NCBI RefSeq assembly: GCF_900240975.1
Contig: NZ_LT968776.1
Location: forward strand, 2,911,092 to 2,975,091
Reading direction: 5' to 3'
Length of the DNA stretch: 64,000 nt
Source: Mycobacterium sp. 4858
Lineage (GTDB): Bacteria; Actinomycetota; Actinomycetes; Mycobacteriales; Mycobacteriaceae
The translations under genes were made by a program, and so were the position numbers. Shown one piece after another: positions 46,979 through 55,783 of the stretch; the stretch's first letter is position 1, and the number at the start of each line of letters is the position of its first letter. The notes under the pieces were generated by a model that saw only the letters and a program-made list of their open reading frames with translations, did not search any database and had not been told where the DNA came from.

Positions 46979-47398
46979 TCAGTCCTCCTGGCCGAACTCC
47001 ATGACGTCGAGGTTCCAGTAGCCCCGCATGTTGGTGATCAGTCCCGCTTCGTTGACCTTGTAGGTGAACACGCCACGTACCTTGCTGGTCATGCCGCCCT
47101 CAAACTTGCTCTGCAGCACCAGAATATGAGCGATTTCGCGGGGCGAGCTCGACGGGAAAGTCTCCTCGCAAGTGATGGTCAGCTGGTTCTTGGCGATGTT
47201 GTTGTCGAAAAACTCGCCGACGGCTGCCTTGCCGCGCACACCGGTGCCGTCGGGGTTGGTGACGGACTTGCCGATCGGGTCCTCGATGACCACATCGTCG
47301 GTCATCAGCGCCAGCCAGCCGTCCCGATCTTTGGCTTGTGCGCAGCGCCATGATGACTGCGACGCGGTCAGTGCCGGGGATTGGGCGGTTTGCGTCAT
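46979..47398 (-). CDS. SnoaL/ketosteroid-isomerase-fold protein (Rv0760c-like)
   Basis: Small NTF2-fold protein of 139 residues, the same length as Rv0760c, which structurally resembles delta5-3-ketosteroid isomerase and binds steroids. Visible segments are DGWLALMTDDVVIEDPIGKS, then VGEFFDNNI, and the C-terminal strand region MRGYWNLDVMEF. I place the start at MTQTAQ, after an AGGAGAG site, rather than 10 residues upstream. It is the last gene of a leftward sterol/redox cluster. Confidence 0.87.
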   Translation of the reverse strand: MTQTAQSPALTASQSSWRCAQAKDRDGWLALMTDDVVIEDPIGKSVTNPDGTGVRGKAAVGEFFDNNIAKNQLTITCEETFPSSSPREIAHILVLQSKFEGGMTSKVRGVFTYKVNEAGLITNMRGYWNLDVMEFGQED

Positions 47399-47415
47399 GG
47401 TTATCTCTCCTGTCA

Positions 47416-49467
47416 CTAGATTGCGCACGCGGCACGAGCGCCTTCCTCGGTGGCTTTGCGGATCAGCCCCAGCCCGGTGCAGTCGCCGGCGGCGTGCACC
47501 TGGGCGCCGGGGAGTGCGGCGACGAGCGCGTCGAACAGGGTGGTGTCGGGTTCGACGGCGCCGGCCAGCACCACGCTGTCGGCAGGCAGCCGCCGGCCGG
47601 TGCCACCGACGGGGGCGAATACCACCGCTTCGGTGGTGATCCGCTCCACGGTGGCCCGGACGTGCACGGTGACGCCCAGCCGGTCGAGTCGGTCCATGTG
47701 CTCGGTCTTGCGTTTGTTGCCCACTTCGGGGGCGATGTTCCTGCCGGACTCGAGTATTGACACCAGTCGGCCGCGGCTGGCCAGGAATTCGGCCAGTTCC
47801 AGGGCGACCAGATCGCCGCCGACGATGACGACCCGGCGCCCCAGCGGCATCCAGGCGCGGCTGGCCAGCCGGACCGCGGCGGGCCGCACCAGCCGCTGCC
47901 GCCAGCCGCCCAGCGCCGCGGCCCCCAGGCGCTGCCAGGCCGGGCCGGATTCGGCTCGCCCGCTGAGTAATTCGCGTAGCCCCGGCCCCGTCCGCACGTG
48001 CGGCAGCTCGGAGCCGGGGACTTCCGGCACGGCGACCCGGCCGCCGGTGGCCACCACCACCGCGTCCGGTGCGGATTCGACGATGTCCTGAGCCGAAATA
48101 TCCTGGCCCAGATGGACTTCCGTGCCACTGCGGTTGATTTCATCACGCAGGTAGCGCAGGAACGGCTGATTCTCTGGGTGCAGGATCGAAGCCCAGCGCA
48201 GGGCCCCGCCCAGCGTGGCGCTGCGCTCGAACAGGATCACGCGGTGGCCCCGTTCGGCGGCCACCCGGGCGGCCTCCAGCCCTGCGGGCCCGCCCCCGAT
48301 CACCACCACGCGCTTGGCCCGTGCGGCGGGAGCCGGGGACATCTCGCGTTCTTTGCCGGTGCGGGGATTGACGGCGCAGTCGACGGAGAATCGCTGTTCC
48401 ATTGCGTCGATGCAGTTTTCACAGGAGATGCACCGGCGGATCCGGTGCGCCTGACCGTTGCGCAGCTTGCTCGGCAGGTCGGGATCGGCCAGCAGGGGGC
48501 GCCCCATCGCGATGAAGTCGGCCCGCCCGTCGGCCAGGATCCGCTCGGCCCTGACCGGGTCGTGGATGCGACCGACGGCGATCACCGGCACGTCGACCAC
48601 CTGCTTGACCGCCGCCGCGGCCCCGACGTTGAGCTCGTCGCCGTCGTCGGCGCCGTTGACCATCCCGGTCACCAGCCGATCGATCACCCCGCCGCTGACG
48701 TGGAACGCGTCGACGCCCGCGGCCACGAATTCCGGTGCCAGTTGCGCGGTCTCGAAGATGGGCCGTCCACCGGCGACTCGTTCGTAGCCGGAGATCCGTA
48801 GCGTGATCGGCAGCGTGTCGCCGATCTCGGAGCGGATCGCGGCGAGCGCGTCGAGCACCACCCGCGCCCGCCCCCGCGCCGAATCACCCCGATAGTCGTC
48901 GGTGCGCCGATTGCGTTGCGGGGCAAGGAAGGAGCCCAGCAGCATGTAACCGTGCGCGGCGTGCAGTTCGATGCCGTCGTACCCGGCCTCGACCGCACGC
49001 CGCGCCGCGGCCTTGAACAAGTCGAACACTTCGCACAGCTGTTGCTTGCTGATCTCGACCGACGGTCGCCCGGTGAGGTAAGAGGGGATCACCGACGGGC
49101 CCAGGGACGGGACACCGAACATCTCGGGCCCCAGGCCGTCGGGCCCCGCGTGCACGATCTGGGGCTGGATCCTGGCGCCGTGCTCGTGCACCACGTCCAC
49201 CAGCGCCCGGTGCGCGTCGACGGCCGTGTCGGTCGCCAGGTGCAGGCCCCCGGGCGTCTCGGGGTGGTGGTGGTCGATCCCGGTGGCGCCCACCGTGATC
49301 AAGCCGACACCGCCCCTGGCGCGCGCGGCGAAGTAGTCGCGGGTGCGTTGCGACGGCAGCCCGTCCGGCGTGCCGTACATCGTCTCCATCGGAGACATGA
49401 CGACGCGGTTGCGCACCGTCATGGCGCCGATCCGTCCCGGCGCCAGCAGGTGCCCGAACTCGGTCAT
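47416..49467 (-). CDS. Old-yellow-enzyme/2,4-dienoyl-CoA reductase (FadH)-type flavoenzyme
   Basis: Multidomain reductase of 683 residues. The FMN TIM barrel is about 1-340 (GRIGAMTVRNRVVMSPMETM at the start, DGIELHAAHGYMLLGSFLAP with the catalytic HxxH-like region). A 4Fe-4S cysteine cluster follows (RRCISCENCIDAM, then VDCAVNPR). The FAD/NAD(P) domain starts VVVIGGGPAGLEAARV, with a second Rossmann start RRVVIVGGDLVALELAEF. This is the FadH/trimethylamine-dehydrogenase layout, which reduces activated C=C bonds with NAD(P)H. It sits 17 bp upstream of the SnoaL gene, between genes that are adjacent (Rv0760c, Rv0761c) in H37Rv as I remember it. Confidence 0.88.
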   Translation of the reverse strand: MTEFGHLLAPGRIGAMTVRNRVVMSPMETMYGTPDGLPSQRTRDYFAARARGGVGLITVGATGIDHHHPETPGGLHLATDTAVDAHRALVDVVHEHGARIQPQIVHAGPDGLGPEMFGVPSLGPSVIPSYLTGRPSVEISKQQLCEVFDLFKAAARRAVEAGYDGIELHAAHGYMLLGSFLAPQRNRRTDDYRGDSARGRARVVLDALAAIRSEIGDTLPITLRISGYERVAGGRPIFETAQLAPEFVAAGVDAFHVSGGVIDRLVTGMVNGADDGDELNVGAAAAVKQVVDVPVIAVGRIHDPVRAERILADGRADFIAMGRPLLADPDLPSKLRNGQAHRIRRCISCENCIDAMEQRFSVDCAVNPRTGKEREMSPAPAARAKRVVVIGGGPAGLEAARVAAERGHRVILFERSATLGGALRWASILHPENQPFLRYLRDEINRSGTEVHLGQDISAQDIVESAPDAVVVATGGRVAVPEVPGSELPHVRTGPGLRELLSGRAESGPAWQRLGAAALGGWRQRLVRPAAVRLASRAWMPLGRRVVIVGGDLVALELAEFLASRGRLVSILESGRNIAPEVGNKRKTEHMDRLDRLGVTVHVRATVERITTEAVVFAPVGGTGRRLPADSVVLAGAVEPDTTLFDALVAALPGAQVHAAGDCTGLGLIRKATEEGARAACAI

Positions 49468-49493
49468 TCGGACCCAGTCGGTGGGGGCGGCTG

Positions 49494-50621
49494 TTACCTG
49501 TCGGCGTCCGTGTACCGGATGACGCCGCGAATGTTCTTGCCGTCCAGCATGTCCTGGTAGCCCTCGTTGATCTGCTCCAGGCGGTACTGGGTGGTGACCA
49601 TGTCGTCCAGGTTCAGCTTGCCGGCCTTGTACATCGACAGCAGCTGCGGGATGTCGTACTGCGGGTTGCCGCCGCCGAAGATGGTGCCCTGCAGGTTCTT
49701 CTGCATCAGGGTGAGCATCGCCAGGTTCAGGTTGACGTTGGTGTCCAACAGGCTACCGATGGCGGTCAGTACGCAGGTGCCGCCCTTTTGGGTGATGTTG
49801 AGGTAGTTGTCGACGTCGGCGCCGTGCAGTTCGCCGACCGTGACCACGACCTTGTGAGCCATCAGCCCGTAGGTGACCTCCATGATGCCCATCAGCGCGG
49901 CGTTGATGTCCGGGTAGACGTGGGTGGCACCGAATTTCAGCGCCTGATCCCGCTTCCATTCGACCGGGTCGATCGCGAAGATGTAGCGCGCGCCGGCGTT
50001 GACGGCGCCCTGCAGCGCTGCCATGCCGACCCCGCCGACGCCGACGATGGCGACGTCCTGGCCCGGGCGGATGTCGGCGGTGCGGACCGCCGAGCCGTAG
50101 CCGGTGGTGACGCCGCAGCCGACCAGGGCGGCCACCTCGAACGGTACCGACGGGTCGATCTTCACCACCGAGCTGCGGTGCACGACCATGTACGGCGAGA
50201 AGGTGCCCAGCAGCGTCATGGGAAAGACGTTCTGGCCGCGGGCCTGGATGCGGAAGGTGCCGTCGGAGACCGCGGCGCCGCCGAGCAGCCCGGCCCCGAG
50301 ATCACACAGGTTGCGCAGGCCGGCCTGACACGTCGGGCATTGCCCGCAGGACGGGATGAACGACAGCACCACGTGGTCGCCCGGGGCGATGTCCTCCACG
50401 CCCGGACCGACCTCGGTCACGATGCCGGCACCCTCGTGCCCGCCCAGCACCGGGAAGCCTGCCATCGGGATTCCGCCGGTGACGAGGTGATGATCGGAGT
50501 GGCACATGCCCGCCGCTTCCATCTGGATCTTGACCTCGTGTGCTTGCGGGTCGCCGATCTCGATTTCCTCGATGGACCACGGCTGGTTGAACTCCCAGAT
50601 CAGTGCGCCTTTTGTCTTCAC
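49494..50621 (-). CDS. adhB: Zinc alcohol dehydrogenase AdhB
   Basis: Medium-chain dehydrogenase of 375 residues matching AdhB (Rv0761c). The catalytic zinc ligand C39 is in GMCHSDHH, with HE in LGGHEGAG. The four structural-zinc cysteines are in CGQCPTCQAGLRNLC, and the NAD fold shows GVGGVGMAALQGA. Proteins of this class in mycobacteria fall in the nicotinoprotein-like, NDMA-dependent group, some of which depend on mycofactocin; that is family knowledge, not visible here. The substrate is unknown, probably a long or sterol-derived alcohol. Confidence 0.92.
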   Translation of the reverse strand: MKTKGALIWEFNQPWSIEEIEIGDPQAHEVKIQMEAAGMCHSDHHLVTGGIPMAGFPVLGGHEGAGIVTEVGPGVEDIAPGDHVVLSFIPSCGQCPTCQAGLRNLCDLGAGLLGGAAVSDGTFRIQARGQNVFPMTLLGTFSPYMVVHRSSVVKIDPSVPFEVAALVGCGVTTGYGSAVRTADIRPGQDVAIVGVGGVGMAALQGAVNAGARYIFAIDPVEWKRDQALKFGATHVYPDINAALMGIMEVTYGLMAHKVVVTVGELHGADVDNYLNITQKGGTCVLTAIGSLLDTNVNLNLAMLTLMQKNLQGTIFGGGNPQYDIPQLLSMYKAGKLNLDDMVTTQYRLEQINEGYQDMLDGKNIRGVIRYTDADR

Positions 50622-50775
50622 GATGGTCCTGACCCCATTTCGCCTTTGAATCGATCAGAGCTGCCCGGCTCCTTCATGCCGGACAACTTGGTGACGGGCG
50701 CCACAGGCACCCTTGTCGCGTCAGCATAGCGCGTGGAACAAATCAAATGCTTGGTTGGTCCGCCTGGGCTCCGGC

Positions 50776-51315
50776 TCACCAGATCGGGACCGGCGCCTGG
50801 CCGAGCGGGTAGTAGCCGGGCAGCTTCTCGCCGGCGATGCTGCGCTCGATCCGCTTCTGCATGCCGTCGCTGAGGTCGCCGGATTCGATGAGGTCGGCGA
50901 ACATCTTCGCGACGTGGCCGAAGTCGAAGAAGTCGCGTTGCCACTCGATGAGGTTGTCGGCATTGAGGCGGAACCAGCTGCCGCCGATGCCGTAGATCTC
51001 GTCCTGGGTGCCGTCGGACTTGTTGACGATCTGCTTCCAGAAGCCGACGATCTCGCGCTGCTTCTCGTCGATGAGCACCTTCTGGTACTCGTACACCCAG
51101 TTCTCCAGGCCCTCCATCTCCAGGCCGAGGGCGATGTCGCGGATCTCGTCGACGCCGACGCACATCACGTCTTCCTTGGGGCCGATGTTCCAGCCGTAGG
51201 TGGCGTCGGCGGCGTAGAAGTCGGCCAACGGCCGCCAGTCACCGGCCTTCTCACAGTCCTTGTTGGCCTGCAGCCAGCGGTCGACCCATGACTCGAGTTC
51301 CTCGCGTGACGCCAT
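50776..51315 (-). CDS. SnoaL-like protein (Rv0762c-like)
   Basis: Protein of 179 residues, soluble, rich in aromatic residues (ADATYGWNIGPKEDVMCVGV, IYGIGGSWFRLN, EWQRDFFDFGHVAKMF). It resembles NTF2/SnoaL-fold proteins, and its size and place match Rv0762c. The start ATG at 51315 overlaps the ferredoxin stop by one base (TAATG), so it is translationally coupled. Function unknown. Confidence 0.83.
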   Translation of the reverse strand: MASREELESWVDRWLQANKDCEKAGDWRPLADFYAADATYGWNIGPKEDVMCVGVDEIRDIALGLEMEGLENWVYEYQKVLIDEKQREIVGFWKQIVNKSDGTQDEIYGIGGSWFRLNADNLIEWQRDFFDFGHVAKMFADLIESGDLSDGMQKRIERSIAGEKLPGYYPLGQAPVPIW

Positions 51316-51524
51316 TATCGGTCTTCTTTCTCTCTGATGAACAGTGCATGCGTTGGGCACATATCGACCGCGCGTTCGACTTCGTCGCGGGCGTCTTCGG
51401 GCGGTTCGGGGTCGACTATTTCGACCTTGCCCCGTTTAGGCACCCGGAAATAGTCGGGCGCCTCCAGTTCGCACATGGCATGGCCCTGGCACAAATCCAG
51501 ATCCACTTCGATTCGAAACCCCAT
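51315..51524 (-). CDS. 3Fe-4S ferredoxin, partner of CYP51 (Rv0763c)
   Basis: Ferredoxin of 69 residues with C12, C18 and C56 (DLCQGHAMC and DMCPTHALF), the pattern of a single 3Fe-4S cluster. It lies 3 bp downstream of cyp51, as Rv0763c does in M. tuberculosis, where the protein passes electrons to the P450. The two genes surely form one transcript. Confidence 0.92.
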   Translation of the reverse strand: MGFRIEVDLDLCQGHAMCELEAPDYFRVPKRGKVEIVDPEPPEDARDEVERAVDMCPTHALFIREKEDR

Positions 51525-51527
51525 GAC

Positions 51528-52886
51528 TTATCCGGCTTTCCGCTTGCGGTAGCGGACCTTCGCCGGCCGGGCGAGCTGGACGACCATTTTGGAGTGGTCG
51601 TTGTGATAGCTGTCGGCGGGTTGGGCCATCTCGAAGTCGTACTCGCGCAACAAGACCGAGAAGATGGCCTTGATTTGCATCTGGGCGAACGCGGCGCCGA
51701 CGCAGCGGTGCCGTCCCGCGCCGAACGGAATCCAGGTCCACCGGTTGACGATGTCGGCCTGTTCGGGCTTGTTGTAGCGATCGGGCTTGAAGGCGTCCGG
51801 ATCGGGGAAGTCCTCGGGAATCCGGTTCGAGATCGCGGGTGAGGCGGCGACGTAGTCACCGGCGTGGATCGGGAAACCCTCGACCTCGAACTCGCCCTTG
51901 GCGACCCGCATCAGGATGATCAGCGGGGGGTGCAGCCGCAGCGTCTCCTTGACCACGTTGTCCAGCTTCGGAATCGACCGCAGCGCATGAAAACTCACCT
52001 CCTGGCCGTCGGCGTAGAGCTCCTCGAGTTCGGCCAGCACCTCGGCGTAGACGTCGGGATGGCGGATCAACTCGATCAACGTCCACGCCGACGTTCCGGA
52101 GCTGGTGTGGTGCCCGGCGAACATCAGCGAGATGAACATGCCGGTGACCTCGTCGGCGGAGAAGCGCGGATTGCCGTCCTCGTCCTTGATCGAGACCAGC
52201 ACGTCGAGCATGTCGCGGTCGCTCTTGTCCTTGGGTGGGTTGGCGATTCGCTGATCCATGATTTCCTGCACCAGGGCGACGAGCTTGACGCGGGCCTCGT
52301 CGCGCAGCTTGAAACTCTCGATCGGCAGGTAGGGGTCGACGTAGCACAGCGGGTCGGTGCCGCGCTCGAGCATGTGGTAGTACTCGGCGAACCGGTGGTC
52401 GAGCTGCTCGCGGAACTTCAGCCCGATCAGGCACGCGGTCGAGGTGTAGATGGTCAGTTCGGCGAAGAAGTCGAGCAGCTCGATCTCGCCCTCGTCGCCC
52501 CAGTTGGCGATCATCTTCTTGACTTCGCCCTCGATGGTGGCGGCGTGGCCCTTCATCTGCTCGCCGCGCAGCGCGGAGTTGTGCAGCATCTCCTTGCGCC
52601 GCTCGGGGCTGGCGTCGAACACCACGCCCTTGCCGAAGATCGGCGTCATGAAGGGGTACGCCTCGGCCTGGTCGAGTTCCTCGTCCGCCGAACGGAAGAA
52701 GAACTCGTTGGCGCCGGCCCCGGAGAGCAGGATGACGTGCTTGTCGACCAGCTGGAACCAGCCCACGTCGCCGCATTCTTCCCGGACGCGCTTCATCAAA
52801 CCGATTGGGTCGGTGCGGAACTCCTCGAGGTGACCGTGCGCTTCCTCACCGCCGGATACCCGCGGCACGATGGCGGTTGTTGTCAT
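51528..52886 (-). CDS. cyp51: Sterol 14-alpha-demethylase CYP51
   Basis: Cytochrome P450 of 452 residues, close to CYP51 (Rv0764c). It removes the 14-alpha-methyl group from lanosterol-type sterols and is the target of azoles. Visible are the oxygen-activation I-helix FAGHHTSSGTSAWT, the ExxR pair in ETLRLHPP and the haem-binding loop FGAGRHRCVG. The CYP51 B-C signature reads YPFMTPIFGKGVVFDA. I place the start at MTTTAIVPRVSGG; the longest frame would add 60 unlikely residues. ATGA overlap with the upstream SDR gene. Confidence 0.95.
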   Translation of the reverse strand: MTTTAIVPRVSGGEEAHGHLEEFRTDPIGLMKRVREECGDVGWFQLVDKHVILLSGAGANEFFFRSADEELDQAEAYPFMTPIFGKGVVFDASPERRKEMLHNSALRGEQMKGHAATIEGEVKKMIANWGDEGEIELLDFFAELTIYTSTACLIGLKFREQLDHRFAEYYHMLERGTDPLCYVDPYLPIESFKLRDEARVKLVALVQEIMDQRIANPPKDKSDRDMLDVLVSIKDEDGNPRFSADEVTGMFISLMFAGHHTSSGTSAWTLIELIRHPDVYAEVLAELEELYADGQEVSFHALRSIPKLDNVVKETLRLHPPLIILMRVAKGEFEVEGFPIHAGDYVAASPAISNRIPEDFPDPDAFKPDRYNKPEQADIVNRWTWIPFGAGRHRCVGAAFAQMQIKAIFSVLLREYDFEMAQPADSYHNDHSKMVVQLARPAKVRYRKRKAG

Positions 52887-53707
52887 GACGGCATCCCCTC
52901 TTCGCCGAGCGCGAGCTTCTGGCGGTCTTTCTTGTCGGCCAACGGCGCTTCGGGTTGAAGCTCCATGTTCGCGATAAAGCCACCGCGCGGGGTCTCGGCC
53001 ACGAACGTGATGGCTCGCGCCAGGTCCGCCGCGCGCAGGAAGTAGTCGTGGCGAGCCTGGCCCCACTTGGCCCAGTCCTCGAGCGCGGGTCCGATCTTCT
53101 CGGCCGGAAGGCTCCAGCCCATCGACGTCTTCGTCGGGCCGGGGTGCACGATCGACGCCCGCACGCCGGTGCCCTCGAGCTCCATCTGGAAGTTGGTGAC
53201 CATCGCGACGAGCGCGGCCTTGGCCGCGCCGTAGGCGCCCATGTGCGGCCGCTGACGCAGGGCGACGTCGGACCCGACGAAGATCAGGTCGCCGCGCTGG
53301 CGCTCGAGCATGCCGGGCAGCACCGCGGCGGCCAGCCGGTTGGCGCCGACGAGGTGGATCTGCAGCTGCGACTCGAACTCGTCGGTGGTGATCTCGGCGA
53401 GTTTGCCGAAGTAGGTGTCGCCCGCGCCGGCGACCAGGATCTCGATGTCGCCGAGCGCGTCGACGGACTGCGCGACAAAGGCTTTCACCGAGTTGGGGTC
53501 GGTGACGTCCAGGTGGAATCCGACCGCTTCGCCGCCCTCGGCGTTGATCTTGCCGACGATGTCGTTGAGCTTCTCCACCCGGCGGGCGCCGAGGGCCACT
53601 GGGAAGCCGTGCGCCGCGAGCTCGATGGCGGTGGCCTCTCCGATGCCGGATGAGGCACCCGCCACAATGGCCGGCCGGCGTGCGGGCAGGGGGTCAAAGC
53701 GGGGCAT
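52883..53707 (-). CDS. Short-chain dehydrogenase (Rv0765c-like)
   Basis: SDR of 274 residues with AGASSGIGEA near residue 17, YGAAKAALV as the active-site Tyr-Lys pair, and a longer C-terminus (FIANMELQPEAPLADKKDR). It matches Rv0765c in order and size. The first base after cyp123 and the ATGA overlap with cyp51 place it in the same operon. Its substrate may be a sterol or lipid carbonyl; this is inferred from neighbours only. Confidence 0.87.
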   Translation of the reverse strand: MPRFDPLPARRPAIVAGASSGIGEATAIELAAHGFPVALGARRVEKLNDIVGKINAEGGEAVGFHLDVTDPNSVKAFVAQSVDALGDIEILVAGAGDTYFGKLAEITTDEFESQLQIHLVGANRLAAAVLPGMLERQRGDLIFVGSDVALRQRPHMGAYGAAKAALVAMVTNFQMELEGTGVRASIVHPGPTKTSMGWSLPAEKIGPALEDWAKWGQARHDYFLRAADLARAITFVAETPRGGFIANMELQPEAPLADKKDRQKLALGEEGMPS

Positions 53708-54925
53708 TCAGCGGACCTCCACGGTCATGGGTAGGTGAGCGAATCCGCGGACATTGCTGGAGTGGACGCGGACGGCGTTGGCCTCGTCCACCTCATATCC
53801 GCGGATTCGCTTGAACAACTCGGTCAGCGCGACCCGGGCTTCCATCCGCGCCAGATGCGCGCCCAGGCAGAAGTGCGCGCCACTACCGAAACTCAAGAGC
53901 TTGGGCCCGATCTCGCGCCCGATCAGATAGTCGTCGGGGTTGTCGAACACCCGCTCGTCGCGATGGCCCGAACCGGGCAACAGCAGCAGGACGTCGCCCT
54001 CGGGAATCGTGGTGTCATACAGGGTGAGCTCACCGGACACGGTGCGCGCCAGGATCTGGCTCGACGTGTCGTAGCGCAGGGTCTCCTCGACCCACAGCGG
54101 CACCCGCGACAGGTCGGCGTAGACCGGGGCCAGTTGGTCCGGATTCTTGTGACCCCAAAAGGCGGCATTGGCAAGCAGTTTGGTGGTGGTCTCGTTACCG
54201 GCGATCACCATCAGGAACATGAACCCGAGGACTTCCTCGTCGGTGAGCCGGTCGCCGTCGATTTCGGCCTCCAGCAGGGCCGAGGTCAGATCGTCGGTCA
54301 ACTGCTTGCGCCGTTCGGCCACCATTCCCTGGTAATAGACGATCAGGTTGATGGAGGCCTCGACAGCCTCCGGTGGCACGTCGGTGACACCGTCGGCGCG
54401 GTGCATCACCCCGTCGGCCCAGGCCCGGACCTGGGCGCGGTCCGGCTCGGGGACGCCCATCAACTCGCTGATGACGTCCATGGGCAGCTTCCCCGCGAAC
54501 TCGTCGACGTAGTCGACGGTGCCGCCCTTGGCGTTTTCCAGCATGGTGACCAGGTGCCGGGTGGCGATCTCGGTGACGCGGGGCTCGAGTTCGCGAATCC
54601 GCCTCGGGGTGAACCCCTTCGACACCAGGGTCCGCAGCCGCAGGTGCGCGGGATCGTCCATCGCCAGAAACGACATCGTTTTCGACGCGTGCGGACCGCG
54701 CGACGCCGGGTCGAGCGAAACGCCGTACTTGTTGGATAGCGTCGTGCTGTTGCGGAATCCCTGTAGCACGTCCTGGTGCCGCGACAGCGCCCAGAACTTC
54801 AGCTCCTCGTTGCGATACAGCGGGGCCTCGTCGCGCAGCCGCTTGTAGTACGGGTACGGGTCTTCGTGGAAGTCGTAGTCGTAGGGATCGAGGACCAGGT
54901 CGTGGTCGCCAACGTGAACGGTCAT
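53708..54925 (-). CDS. cyp123: Cytochrome P450 CYP123
   Basis: P450 of 405 residues matching CYP123 (Rv0766c). Features are the I-helix LMVIAGNETTTKLLAN, ExxR in VEETLRYD, and the haem loop FGSGAHFCLGAHLARME. The natural substrate is not known. The start is MTVHVGDHD at 54925, which gives the family length; the longest frame adds 91 arginine-rich residues from the TetR gene region. It overlaps tetR by 4 bp (ATGA) and leads the P450 operon after it. Confidence 0.92.
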   Translation of the reverse strand: MTVHVGDHDLVLDPYDYDFHEDPYPYYKRLRDEAPLYRNEELKFWALSRHQDVLQGFRNSTTLSNKYGVSLDPASRGPHASKTMSFLAMDDPAHLRLRTLVSKGFTPRRIRELEPRVTEIATRHLVTMLENAKGGTVDYVDEFAGKLPMDVISELMGVPEPDRAQVRAWADGVMHRADGVTDVPPEAVEASINLIVYYQGMVAERRKQLTDDLTSALLEAEIDGDRLTDEEVLGFMFLMVIAGNETTTKLLANAAFWGHKNPDQLAPVYADLSRVPLWVEETLRYDTSSQILARTVSGELTLYDTTIPEGDVLLLLPGSGHRDERVFDNPDDYLIGREIGPKLLSFGSGAHFCLGAHLARMEARVALTELFKRIRGYEVDEANAVRVHSSNVRGFAHLPMTVEVR

Positions 54926-55560
54926 TCGGTGGTTGTCTCCTGGCTCGTCTCTGCCGCGCCGGTGAGGATCAGCCGCACCACATAGGCCAGCCGGTCGGCG
55001 ATCTCGCGGTAGGTGAATTCGCCGCTGCCGGCCTGCACCAGCGCGCCGAAGAAGGACATCTCCAGCGCGGACACGGCGGTGGGGTCCGCGTCGGGGCCCA
55101 TGGCCGAGGTGATGCGGCGGTGGATCTCCGCGCCGATCCGGTCGCGCGCGGCGGCCACCGCGGGCTCGGCGCCGCCGCTGAGCAACGCCGTCGTGCACGC
55201 GGCGCTGACCTCGGGCTCGTCGGCGACCACCAGGGCCAGGTGCCGCAACACCTGTTCCACCCGGTGGGGCATCGGGTCGTTGACGTCGGTGAAGTAGGGG
55301 ACCTGCCGCACCAGGTCCAGGTAGACCTCGGCGATCAGATGGTTCTTCGACGAGAAGTAGGTGTAGGCGGTCGCCGGCGCGACTTTGGCGCGGGCAGCCA
55401 CCGCGCGCACCGTCAGGTCGGCGTAAGACTTCTCGCGGAGCGTCTCGATGCCGGCCGCGAGCACCTTGCGGAAGGTCTCCTCCTGCCGGCGGTTGCGCGC
55501 CGGCCGGCCGGTCTGGTGGTCGGCCTGCGACGTGATCGCCACCAGTGCATCGCTGGACAC
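54922..55560 (-). CDS. TetR-family regulator (Rv0767c-like)
   Basis: TetR regulator of 212 residues. The N-terminal HTH reads LTVRAVAARAKVAPATAYTY, followed by FSSKNHLIAEVY, with a ligand-binding domain behind it. It is the first gene of the leftward operon that includes cyp123, an SDR, cyp51 and ferredoxin. Its GTG start (55558-55560) lies inside a GGACA-N2-TGTCC site, and a second such site is upstream of the divergent aldA. This points to autoregulation and control of both directions. If translation began further in, the site would be purely upstream. Confidence 0.88.
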   Translation of the reverse strand: MSSDALVAITSQADHQTGRPARNRRQEETFRKVLAAGIETLREKSYADLTVRAVAARAKVAPATAYTYFSSKNHLIAEVYLDLVRQVPYFTDVNDPMPHRVEQVLRHLALVVADEPEVSAACTTALLSGGAEPAVAAARDRIGAEIHRRITSAMGPDADPTAVSALEMSFFGALVQAGSGEFTYREIADRLAYVVRLILTGAAETSQETTTE

Positions 55561-55566
55561 ATGTCC
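55555..55566. promoter_or_regulatory. GGACA-N2-TGTCC site at the tetR start
   Basis: GGACACATGTCC; arms extend to TGGACA/TGTCCA (55554-55567). The site covers the GTG start of the TetR gene. It probably binds the TetR dimer. Confidence 0.55.
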
Positions 55567-55712
55567 AAGCTATCGGACCGACTCGGACTGAGGCAAGCCC
55601 GACCGGTGAAGATGCCGGTTAATGTGGCGTTTTTTGGCGCGTCGCCGCCGTAGCCGGGATCGGCCCTTGCACCGCCGACGCCCCGGCGGCTATGGTTCCA
55701 TCGGAGAATATC

Positions 55713-55724
55713 GGACAACTGTCC
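55713..55724. promoter_or_regulatory. GGACA-N2-TGTCC site upstream of aldA
   Basis: GGACAACTGTCC, the same arms and 2-bp spacer as at 55555-55566, about 60 bp before the aldA start. The pair flanks the divergent promoter region. Confidence 0.55.
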
Positions 55725-55783
55725 ACTGAAATGTCTCCTGGATTTCGCGTAGTCAATGTGGTCCGCACAGACGGGAGCGGGAG

